Assembly: GCA_023663205.1 (NCBI GenBank)
Contig: JAMPHX010000004.1
Span: 1-45,774, forward strand
Direction: 5' to 3'
From: Corallococcus sp.
GTDB taxonomy: Bacteria > Bacillota > Clostridia > Christensenellales > CAG-314
DNA length: 45,774 bases
Under the pieces are notes generated by a model. The model had not been told where the DNA came from, made no database searches, and saw nothing but the letters and a program-made list of their open reading frames with translations. The position numbers and the translations under genes were made by a program. This document shows, in pieces, positions 25,636 through 33,489 of this stretch; position 1 is the first letter of the stretch, and each line of letters starts with the position of its first letter.

Positions 25636-26075
25636 GTGGAAGATTTCGGCGCGGCGCTCGATTCCGCACGCGTGCAGGCAACAATGCGCGGCGAACTCCA
25701 AACCGACATCCGCAGAGCCGTACAAGCGAGGGAAAACCGAGTCTGCATTACAAAACCGACGCGGTACATCGGCAGAAACGGCATATATCTCAGACAGGTT
25801 GTAATTTGCATATTTTATTGCTTATCTCGGCGGTATTTATTTTGCGCAAAGAGGCAACACTACAATTGTAAAAGATAGAGTACCACTTGTAAGCCCGATT
25901 GACGGCGACACATCATCGTGACGGTGATTGGCAGACCATGCATAGTACATCTTATACGCACGCTTTACGGTGACGCGCAAATAGTGCAGTTTATATGCCG
26001 CAACAACGGTATTTGACCTTATCTGAAAATTGCGCCGACAGTACAATAAACATAAAATCCAAAACAGGGTGAATT
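25636..26075. other. intergenic stretch without a convincing gene
   Basis: The first 150 bases are GC-richer and have codon-like periodicity in a GTG-started 80-codon frame (25636-25878). The frame has no ribosome site, and its C-terminal half is not protein-like. The remainder holds nothing I can name. It could be a decayed gene remnant. Confidence 0.4.
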
Positions 26076-26822
26076 ATGAAACAATCCCACAGAACATTAC
26101 ATATAGTTTCTGCGTCGTTTATCGCATTGACGGCGTTGATTATGCTTGTGCTGTGTTTTGCGGTTTCGTTTATTCTTACATATCCGCAGTATGCCGACGG
26201 AGTGCCGTTTACCGCCGGTTTTGCCGATTTTGTAACATGGGTTATGCAAAACCTCAATGTAAGCGTGTTTGCCGTTGCTTCCGTCACAATGCTTTTGCCC
26301 GCTGCGGCATTTGTCGCGTCGTCGGCAATGCTGTTTTCGAAGTATCAAAAACGAGAGGCAAAGTACATTGCGGCAATTATACTTTATTGGGTGTTTGCGC
26401 TGTACTTTGAAAAGGTCTGTCAAGCCGTAGCGTATTTTACTGCGGATACTGCATGGTTCATTGCGGTAGGCAACGTACGTATAGGACTGTTTGACTGCTT
26501 AGGCGCAGTCGGGATTTGCTTGACTGCTGCGTCGGTTGTGCTGTTTGCCAAGACGTCAGGCGGCAGGCGCCGCATAGATGCCGATATTCCGCAGGAAACT
26601 CGGCAAGCAGAAGTCAATGACTCGTCTGTAATTATGTACGAACCCAAAACCGTCACCGTTGCGGAAATAACGGAAAATACTTACGGAGGTACGGAAGATA
26701 TGTCCCAACTTGACCCCGTTACGATTCGGCAACTGGAAAGAATAAGACGTCTTTACGAAAAGAAGGTAATTACCGAATACGAATACAGACAACTTACGCT
26801 CAAATTTTTGAATAAAGATTGA
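26076..26822 (+). CDS. four-helix membrane protein with C-terminal SHOCT-like domain
   Basis: The 248-residue protein has four predicted membrane spans (about residues 9-35, 60-87, 96-118 and 137-160). A polar linker follows, and the C-terminal module IRRLYEKKVITEYEYRQLTLKFL resembles the SHOCT oligomerisation domain. The membrane family is not recognised. The start is supported by AGGGTG and by the position of the first helix. It is likely monocistronic. Confidence 0.7.
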   Translation: MKQSHRTLHIVSASFIALTALIMLVLCFAVSFILTYPQYADGVPFTAGFADFVTWVMQNLNVSVFAVASVTMLLPAAAFVASSAMLFSKYQKREAKYIAAIILYWVFALYFEKVCQAVAYFTADTAWFIAVGNVRIGLFDCLGAVGICLTAASVVLFAKTSGGRRRIDADIPQETRQAEVNDSSVIMYEPKTVTVAEITENTYGGTEDMSQLDPVTIRQLERIRRLYEKKVITEYEYRQLTLKFLNKD

Positions 26823-27060
26823 AGCGTCACGCGCATAGCCGTTTGAAGGATGTGCGGCATTTGCCTTTTGCAATATGTTTTGCGTGTTATACGCGGATTT
26901 TTGTTTTATTTTTTGTTATATTTGTTTTCCCCGATGTTTAATTTGCGGTGCGCTTGCAATACGGAAGTTGTTTTTGAAAATATCCCATTTTGAAATAATT
27001 GCAACAGAGTGTTTTGTTTTTATCTAAAATTCGGTCAAATAACGTCCTGTTTGGCTCTAT
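26823..27060. other. AT-rich intergenic stretch, nothing seen
   Basis: No coding frame, strong hairpin or promoter was recognised between the SHOCT-protein stop and the operator/promoter region of the pot operon. Confidence 0.4.
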
Positions 27061-27084
27061 TAAACTTTTTGTATAGAAAGTTTA
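27061..27084. promoter_or_regulatory. palindromic operator candidate upstream of the pot promoter
   Basis: TAAACTTT (27061-27068) and AAAGTTTA (27077-27084) are perfect 8-bp inverted arms with an 8-base spacer, ending 19 bases before the -35 box. Autoregulation by the XRE-cupin protein is a natural guess. Confidence 0.45.
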
Positions 27085-27103
27085 GAAATAGTAATAAAAA
27101 TGT

Positions 27104-27132
27104 TTGACATAACTAATCGTATATTATATACT
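27104..27132 (+). promoter_or_regulatory. promoter of the regulator-potABCD operon
   Basis: A consensus TTGACA (27104-27109), a 17-base spacer and TATACT (27127-27132) stand 90 bases before the regulator gene. Confidence 0.85.
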
Positions 27133-27221
27133 TCACAATGTCGATTGCTTGAAACTTAAATTTTGCATATCGGCGTTTTTTATACGCATATACGTCGCAA
27201 TTTGACGAAAGGGAAGGAAAT

Positions 27222-27755
27222 ATGGAAATAGGTGCAAAAATAAAACAAATCCGTTTGCAACGGGATTTGACGCAGGAAGAACTTGCCGCTCGTACCGAAC
27301 TTACAAAGGGGTACATATCTCAACTGGAAAACGACGTTTGCAGTCCGTCCATTGCAACGCTATCCGATATTTTGGATATATTGGGCGTAACGCTGCAAGA
27401 GTTTTTTACCGAACCCAAAGAAGAAAAATTGGTATTTAGGGCAAGCGATTACTTTGAATCCACAAACGGCGACGGCATAAACACTTGGCTTGTACCCAAT
27501 TCGCAGAAGAACGACCTCGAACCCATTATACTGACCTTGCCGGAGGGCGGAGCGAGTTCTACGCGGTATCCCTTCGAAGGGGAAGAATTCGGCTACGTGC
27601 TGGAAGGCAAGATAATATTGAAAACGCTAAACGACGTTTACAAACTTAAAAAGGGCGAATCGTTTTCCGTAAACGGCGCAAAGGAACACGTTATAATCAA
27701 CGACAACAACGGCAAAAGCAGATTGCTTTGGGTTACTACGCCCAGTAATTTTTGA
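27222..27755 (+). CDS. XRE-family regulator with C-terminal cupin domain (PuuR-like)
   Basis: The 177-residue protein has an N-terminal helix-turn-helix (IGAKIKQIRLQRDLTQEELA with LTKGYISQLEN at residues 3-38) and a C-terminal cupin barrel (about 100-175, with EGEEFGYVLEG and GESFSVNGAKEH). This design is typical of polyamine-sensing repressors next to potABCD. It is the first gene of that operon; potA begins 12 bases after the stop. Confidence 0.92.
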   Translation: MEIGAKIKQIRLQRDLTQEELAARTELTKGYISQLENDVCSPSIATLSDILDILGVTLQEFFTEPKEEKLVFRASDYFESTNGDGINTWLVPNSQKNDLEPIILTLPEGGASSTRYPFEGEEFGYVLEGKIILKTLNDVYKLKKGESFSVNGAKEHVIINDNNGKSRLLWVTTPSNF

Positions 27756-27766
27756 GGAGAAACACA

Positions 27767-29236
27767 GTGACAAAGGCAAGCAAGATAATAGAACTTAAAA
27801 ACGTATGCAAATCCTACGACGACAAACCTGTTGTAAAAAACACCTCGCTTACCATCAAACGGGGCGAGTTTGTAACATTTTTGGGACCGTCGGGCTGCGG
27901 CAAAACCACAACGCTCAGAATGATTGCCGGCTTTGAAAAGCCCACAAGCGGACAGATACTGTTTGACGGTACGGACATTACCGAACTGCCTCCGCACAAA
28001 CGCAATATCAATACGGTATTCCAAAAATACGCATTGTTTCCGCACTTAAACGTGTTTAACAACATTGCATTCGGGCTCAAACTCAAAATGGTGGCGGACG
28101 GCGAACCGTTTGTAAACAAAAAGGGACAAACGGTGCAGAAAATGCGCAAGTTGACAAAACAGGAAATCAAACTCAAAGTAGACGGCGCGCTCAAAATGGT
28201 CGACTTGGAAGATTACGGACACCGTTCGGTGGATTCGCTGTCGGGCGGTCAGCAGCAGCGCGTGGCAATAGCGCGCGCTCTCGTAAACGAGCCGGAAGTG
28301 TTGCTTTTGGACGAGCCTCTCGGCGCGCTCGACCTCAAAATGCGCAAAGATATGCAACTTGAACTTATGTCCATGCACGAAAAGTTGGGTATAACTTTTG
28401 TGTACGTTACGCACGACCAAGAGGAAGCGCTCACAATGAGCGACACGATTGTCGTTATGAAGGACGGCGTTATTCAGCAAATAGGCACGCCTACGCAGAT
28501 ATACGACGAACCGGCAAACGCTTTTGTTGCCGACTTTATCGGCGAGTCCAACATTTTTTCGGGAATTATGCTCAAAGATTACTGCGTCGAGTTTTGCGAT
28601 CATTCGTTTGAGTGCGTAGACAAAGGTTTCAAGAAGAACGAGCCTATTGACGTAATAATACGTCCCGAGGACATCAAAATAGTGGAAAAGGACGCCGCAA
28701 ACGCGCTTGTTTGCGCCAAGGTTGTAACTTGCGTGTTCAAGGGCGACCATTACCAGATAACGGCAATTATTCGCGGACACCAAGAAGAATACGAAATTCA
28801 AATACACGACAACGTCAAATGCGGCGAAAACGACGAAATAGGACTGCACGTCAAACCCTTTGACTTGCACATAATGCACAAAGCAAGGCTTATCAACAGT
28901 TTTGAAACGGAAATGGCGGAAGAAGGCAAAGTTTTGATAGCGGGCGAAAAGTTCGAGTGCAATGCCGATTACGAAGAAGGCACCAAGGTAAAGGTTTCGG
29001 TTGACTTTGACGACGTGGAGTTGTTTGACGACGAGGAGGACGGTACAATAGGCGCGACGGTAATATCTTCCATTTACAAGGGAAGTTACTATCAATGTAT
29101 AGTTCGTACCGACGATTACTACGACTTTTTTGTAGATACCGATTACGATTGGCTCAAAGACGACCGCGTAGGTATCAAGATAGATAAAGACAAACTGATT
29201 GTGGAAAGGATAGAAACAGATGAAAGCGGCAACTGA
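27767..29236 (+). CDS. potA: spermidine/putrescine ABC transporter ATP-binding protein
   Basis: The 489-residue ATPase shows Walker A GPSGCGKTT (40-48), the signature LSGGQQQRVAIARAL (158-172) and Walker B VLLLDEPLGALD (178-189). It starts with GTG at 27767, with GAGGAG 7 bases upstream. PotA is usually about 350-380 residues. Here there is a charged insertion of roughly 20-25 residues between the Q-loop and signature (about 108-134). An enlarged C-terminal TOBE region contains two similar blocks (FKGDHYQITAII and YKGSYYQCIVRT). It overlaps potB by 17 bases. Confidence 0.95.
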   Translation: MTKASKIIELKNVCKSYDDKPVVKNTSLTIKRGEFVTFLGPSGCGKTTTLRMIAGFEKPTSGQILFDGTDITELPPHKRNINTVFQKYALFPHLNVFNNIAFGLKLKMVADGEPFVNKKGQTVQKMRKLTKQEIKLKVDGALKMVDLEDYGHRSVDSLSGGQQQRVAIARALVNEPEVLLLDEPLGALDLKMRKDMQLELMSMHEKLGITFVYVTHDQEEALTMSDTIVVMKDGVIQQIGTPTQIYDEPANAFVADFIGESNIFSGIMLKDYCVEFCDHSFECVDKGFKKNEPIDVIIRPEDIKIVEKDAANALVCAKVVTCVFKGDHYQITAIIRGHQEEYEIQIHDNVKCGENDEIGLHVKPFDLHIMHKARLINSFETEMAEEGKVLIAGEKFECNADYEEGTKVKVSVDFDDVELFDDEEDGTIGATVISSIYKGSYYQCIVRTDDYYDFFVDTDYDWLKDDRVGIKIDKDKLIVERIETDESGN

Positions 29237-30026
29237 AACAAAAAAATTCAAATTTAAGTTTTCGCGCAAGGCGTTGGCATATCCGTATATGCTGTTTCTT
29301 ATGCTGTTTGTGGTACTGCCGTTGGTGCTTGTCCTAATCAACGCGTTTGTTGCCGACGGAAAACTGAGTTTTCAAAACTTTGTGGATTTCTTTACAGACA
29401 GCAGCGGACTTACGGTGCTGTTCAACTCGCTTATTATAGGGCTTGTTACGACGCTTCTGTGCCTGCTTATAGGGTACCCCTGCGCGTATTTTTTGGCAAA
29501 GTATCACGCAAGCAACAAAGTGCTTGTACTGTTGTTTATTTTGCCTATGTGGGTAAACTTTTTGATACGCACGCTTTCCACCAAGGCGATATTTATTGCT
29601 ATGAACGTAGAACTCGGAATGTTTACGGTAGTGTTCGGAATGGTGTACAACTATCTGCCGTTTATGATACTTCCGCTGCATACGACGCTTGTGTCCATTT
29701 CGCACGGCTATGTGGAAGCGGCGGAGGATTTGGGCGCCGATAAATTTACCGTATTGGTCAAGACGATACTGCCGCTATCTCTTCCCGGAATAATAAGCGG
29801 CGTTACAATGACGTTTATACCGGCAATTTCCACATTTGCCATATCCGAATTGCTTTCCAACAGACAGATATATCTGTTCGGAGATTCCATCAATACCCAG
29901 TTTACGACGGCGCAGAATTTCGGCGTGGGCAGCGTAATGAGTTTGGTAATGCTTGTTATTGTGGTACTGGGCAATATCTTGGTAAGCAAATTCAACGGGG
30001 AATCCGATACAAGGAGCGTACTGTAA
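29220..30026 (+). CDS. potB: spermidine/putrescine ABC transporter permease PotB
   Basis: The 268-residue permease has six predicted membrane helices and the EAA loop VEAAEDLGADKFTVLVKTILPLSLPGIISG that contacts PotA (given here as two adjoining parts: VEAAEDLGADKF, then TVLVKTILPLSLPG). Order and spacing are those of a normal pot operon. Its stop and the potC start share one base (TAATG). Confidence 0.94.
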   Translation: MKAATETKKFKFKFSRKALAYPYMLFLMLFVVLPLVLVLINAFVADGKLSFQNFVDFFTDSSGLTVLFNSLIIGLVTTLLCLLIGYPCAYFLAKYHASNKVLVLLFILPMWVNFLIRTLSTKAIFIAMNVELGMFTVVFGMVYNYLPFMILPLHTTLVSISHGYVEAAEDLGADKFTVLVKTILPLSLPGIISGVTMTFIPAISTFAISELLSNRQIYLFGDSINTQFTTAQNFGVGSVMSLVMLVIVVLGNILVSKFNGESDTRSVL

Positions 30027-30847
30027 TGAAAAAGTTCAAAGCAAACAAAATATTTGCGGATATATACCTGCTTCTTGTACTTGCATTGCTGTATTTGCCC
30101 ATTGCGGTAATTATTATTTTCAGTTTTGCAAACAACAGCAATTTCAGTTTTGCAAACGGATTTTCGTTTGAGGCATACAAGTCTATTTTTACAAGCGACA
30201 AATCGGCAAAACTTTTGAACGCTCTCAAAAACACGTTGATTTTGGCAAGCGTATCGAGCGTGGTTTCCACGGTGATAGGCGCAATTTCCGCAATAGGCAT
30301 TTACTGTCTGGGCAAACGGGCGAAGAACGTAACCCTTACAGTAAACCAACTGCCTATGATAAACAGCGAAATTGTAATGGCGGTTGCGCTTATGGTGTTT
30401 TTTACGGTGTTTTCAAGCGTGTTTCCGCAAGGATGGGTAAGACTCATTATAGGACATATTTCCTTCTGTACACCCTATGTTGTGCTGTCGGTTTTGCCGC
30501 GTCTGCAAAAGATGGACCCAAATATGTACGAAGCGGCGTTGGATTTGGGCGCAAGTCCGCTAAAAGCGCTTGTCAAAGTCGTAGTGCCCTATTCCGCGCC
30601 GGGGATTGTCAGCGGATTTGTAATGGCGTTTACGCTTTCTATGGACGACTTTATCATAACGCAGATAAACAAAGGCGAAACGGGTATAGAAACGCTTTCC
30701 ACCTACATTTACGAGGACGCGCGTCTAAAAAGTTTGGAACCGTTTTGGTTTGCGGTATTCAGCATATTCTTTGTTGTGGTGCTGACGCTTTTGCTTGTAG
30801 TCAACATAAGGAAGAACGGCAAAGGAGGGCAAAATGCAAAAGCGTAG
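30026..30847 (+). CDS. potC: spermidine/putrescine ABC transporter permease PotC
   Basis: The 273-residue permease has six predicted helices and the EAA loop YEAALDLGASPLKALVKV followed by YSAPGIVSG. MDDFIITQINKGE near the C-terminal end is a PotC hallmark. It overlaps potD by 14 bases, and the potD ribosome site lies inside potC. Confidence 0.95.
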   Translation: MKKFKANKIFADIYLLLVLALLYLPIAVIIIFSFANNSNFSFANGFSFEAYKSIFTSDKSAKLLNALKNTLILASVSSVVSTVIGAISAIGIYCLGKRAKNVTLTVNQLPMINSEIVMAVALMVFFTVFSSVFPQGWVRLIIGHISFCTPYVVLSVLPRLQKMDPNMYEAALDLGASPLKALVKVVVPYSAPGIVSGFVMAFTLSMDDFIITQINKGETGIETLSTYIYEDARLKSLEPFWFAVFSIFFVVVLTLLLVVNIRKNGKGGQNAKA

Positions 30848-32309
30848 GATTATTTGCGCGGCGGCAGTTGCGCTGTTTGCAGTGTGCTGTGTGTTTTCGT
30901 TTACCGCCTGCAATCCGTCGGAGGAAGCGGACAACTTGGTAGTGTACAACTGCGCCGATTACATTTACGATTTCGAGGACGACTTTGCGGAGTATTACGC
31001 CGAACAAACGGGCGGACGCAAAATAAACGTAACGTACGTAACATACGACACAAACGAAACAATGCTTACCAAGATACTCAAAAGCGACAGCAATGTAGAT
31101 TTGATTTGTCCCAGCGAATACGCCATTCAAAAGTTGTTGGAAGCGGAAGTGTTGGAACCGATAAATTATTTCAACGGCGGCAAAATAGATCAAGATACGG
31201 ACTTTAAAAATAACGGCAGAGTAAACGGCGATATTGTGGAAAAGGTAAAACAGTCGTTTGACGGCTTTACGGTAAACGGCAATGCCGTCGATTTGACCGA
31301 TTACTTTGTGCCATATATGTACGGCACGCTCGGGATACTGTACAACGTAGACGTAATGGAAGAAAACGGCATTACGGCAGAAATGCTGCTTGACGCGGGC
31401 TGGGGCATACTGTTCAACAAAGATAAACAGGGGAACAAACTGTCCGCTGCGCTCGATAACCGAATATTTATGAAAGACAGCATACGCGACAGTTATGCGG
31501 CTACGTTGTTTTATCTCAAATGCGCAAATTTGCTGGACGAAGCCCATTCGCAAATGTCCGTAGGCGAGTTGATAAACTGTGTTGACCAATATACTCTTTC
31601 TACCGTCAAAGACGCGCTTGTAGAGCAAAAAAAGGTGCTGTACGGTTACGAGGTGGATTTCGGCAAAAACGACCTTGTTGCGGGCAATGCGTATGTAGAC
31701 CTTGCTTGGAGCGGCGATGCCATGTTTGCAATAGAAGAAGCCAAAGCATACGGAGTAACGCTCGGGTACATTGCGCCCGAAGAGGCAGGCAACATTTGGT
31801 TTGACGGTTGGGTTATGCCAAAGTCGGCGCAGAATAAGCGCGCGGCAAAAATCTTTATCGACTTTTTGAACAGTCCGTACGTTGCGGCGCAAAATATGGT
31901 TGAAATCGGATATTCGTCGGCAGTAGACAAAGATGAAATAAAAGGCAATTCCGACGCAATGAGCGTGCTGTGCGAAGCATACAATGTAAATGCCCCCGAG
32001 TATTTTCAAGCGGAAGAAGCGGAACATAAGTACGATTATACGTTGGAAAAGTTTACCGAATATTTCTTTTCAGATATACGTTACCCCGACGTTACGGACG
32101 AAAGGCTCGGCGTTATGCACGATTTCGGCAGTCAAAACAACAACGTGGTTATGATGTGGGAAACGGTACGCTCTACGGGTATTACCGCTTGGGCGCTGCT
32201 CGGATGGACGGTGCTTGCACTGGCGGTAGCCGCAGGCGTTATTGCGATAATATATGCAGCAAAGGCACACGGGCGGAAATACGTAGTATTGGACGGCAGT
32301 AAAAAGTAA
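30834..32309 (+). CDS. potD: polyamine-binding lipoprotein PotD with C-terminal membrane anchor
   Basis: The 491-residue protein opens with a lipoprotein signal (basic MQKRR, hydrophobic core, lipobox FTAC with Cys26). A periplasmic-binding fold follows (VYNCADYIYDFEDDFAEYY, DLICPSEYAIQKLLEAE, VDLAWSGDAMFAIEEA, FDGWVMPKSAQNK). PotD is usually about 350 residues. Here the binding domain has extra segments, and the C-terminus has a hydrophobic span (about 453-476) followed by a basic tail. The protein would thus be tethered at both ends on the outer face of the membrane. AGGAGG is 5 bases upstream of ATG. Confidence 0.93.
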   Translation: MQKRRIICAAAVALFAVCCVFSFTACNPSEEADNLVVYNCADYIYDFEDDFAEYYAEQTGGRKINVTYVTYDTNETMLTKILKSDSNVDLICPSEYAIQKLLEAEVLEPINYFNGGKIDQDTDFKNNGRVNGDIVEKVKQSFDGFTVNGNAVDLTDYFVPYMYGTLGILYNVDVMEENGITAEMLLDAGWGILFNKDKQGNKLSAALDNRIFMKDSIRDSYAATLFYLKCANLLDEAHSQMSVGELINCVDQYTLSTVKDALVEQKKVLYGYEVDFGKNDLVAGNAYVDLAWSGDAMFAIEEAKAYGVTLGYIAPEEAGNIWFDGWVMPKSAQNKRAAKIFIDFLNSPYVAAQNMVEIGYSSAVDKDEIKGNSDAMSVLCEAYNVNAPEYFQAEEAEHKYDYTLEKFTEYFFSDIRYPDVTDERLGVMHDFGSQNNNVVMMWETVRSTGITAWALLGWTVLALAVAAGVIAIIYAAKAHGRKYVVLDGSKK

Positions 32310-32396
32310 TTTGTAATAACGCTTAACTATTGCTAACAACAATTATACAACACATCACGCTAACAAGTATTAAATTTGAAATTATACCGTAAAATT

Positions 32397-32464
32397 AACT
32401 CAATATTTTGTAGGCGTGCGGCAATCGGCGCGGCACTTCCCTGTGCGATATTGAGTTTTTTATT
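32397..32464 (+). terminator. terminator of the pot operon (or attenuator of tag)
   Basis: AACTCAATAT (32397-32406) pairs exactly with ATATTGAGTT (32448-32457), followed by TTTTATTTG. The 41-base interior is GC-rich and can form extra pairs. It stands 88 bases after potD and 36 bases before tag. Confidence 0.7.
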
Positions 32465-32499
32465 TGTTTAAAAAATTTGTGCTTAGGAGAAATTGATTT

Positions 32500-33054
32500 A
32501 TGTGTGAAGTCAAGCGGTGCGTTTGGGCAAATCCCAAAAATCCGCTGTATGTCGCATATCACGACAACGAGTGGGGAAAACCGAGTTACGACGACAAATA
32601 TATGTTTGAAATGCTGATACTCGAAGGATTTCAGGCGGGACTTTCGTGGGAATGCGTTCTTAACAAACGCCAAGCGTTTTCGGAGGCATTTGACAATTTC
32701 GATTACTGCAAAGTAGCAAATTACACCCAAGACAAAATGGACGAACTTGCGCAAAACAAGGCTATCATTCGCAACCGTTTAAAGATAAAAGCGGCAGTAA
32801 TCAATGCAAATGTGTTTTGCAGTATACGTGCGGAATACGGCACGTTTTCAAATTACATTTGGCGCTTTGCCGACGGTAAACAAATAGTAAACAGGGACGG
32901 AATAATACGCGCCTCGACTCCGCTTTCCGACAGCATTTCCAAAGACCTGCAAAAGCGCGGAATGAAGTTTGTGGGGACAACAATTGTATATTCATTTTTG
33001 CAAGCAATCGGTATAGTAGACGACCACGAACCGACTTGCGATTGGAGTAAATAA
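32500..33054 (+). CDS. tag: DNA-3-methyladenine glycosylase I
   Basis: The 184-residue enzyme has the Tag core YHDNEWGKPSYDD and LILEGFQAGLSWECVLNKR (with the conserved Glu and Trp), plus the zinc-snap residues: Cys7, His21 and the C-terminal DDHEPTC. It removes 3-methyladenine from alkylated DNA. Length is typical. AGGAG is 11 bases upstream of ATG. Confidence 0.94.
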   Translation: MCEVKRCVWANPKNPLYVAYHDNEWGKPSYDDKYMFEMLILEGFQAGLSWECVLNKRQAFSEAFDNFDYCKVANYTQDKMDELAQNKAIIRNRLKIKAAVINANVFCSIRAEYGTFSNYIWRFADGKQIVNRDGIIRASTPLSDSISKDLQKRGMKFVGTTIVYSFLQAIGIVDDHEPTCDWSK

Positions 33055-33317
33055 TCGGTATGTTTTTTGCGGTTGCAGTGTGCAGTTGTTGATTAAACCG
33101 ATTGTATAAAATCCATATAGATATTGTATTGTCTGCTTGACGGTATGTAAATGTCAATTTGCCGAAGTTGCTGCGTTGAACCGATGGTATCTAACGGCTG
33201 TATTAACTTTATTTACTTGATTATTGCATTGGAAAATATAATTTACTATGCAAAATATAAGGGCAAAACGTACTTGCGTGCAATCCTGCAACACTTGTAA
33301 AGTATAATTCATCAAGC
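33055..33317. other. AT-rich intergenic stretch, no gene seen
   Basis: The sequence lies between tag and the convergent ABC exporter. It holds isolated TATAAT-like sequences without matching -35 boxes and no coding frame I can support. Confidence 0.4.
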
Positions 33318-33363
33318 AAAATAGAATGGCGAAATCCGTCGGATTTCGCCATTCTATTTTACG
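33318..33363. terminator. bidirectional terminator, 20-bp perfect stem
   Basis: AAAATAGAATGGCGAAATCC (33318-33337) and its exact inverse complement (33341-33360) flank a GTC loop. T-runs arise on both strands, as needed for convergent tag and ABC transporter transcripts. The stem is unusually long and perfect. Confidence 0.9.
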
Positions 33364-33489
33364 TCGACAATTTGTTGTTTTGTTGCAAAGTTATCATTTT
33401 TGTTGCAATACGCTAAATCTGGTCTGTGTATGTCTGCCGATGTAATGCAAATCGGACTTTTGCAATGCTGCGTCGGCAAACCGCTCCGG

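Noticed and set aside
25636..25878. GTG-started 80-codon frame
   Set aside because: No ribosome site, it begins inside a terminator tail, and its C-terminal half is not protein-like.
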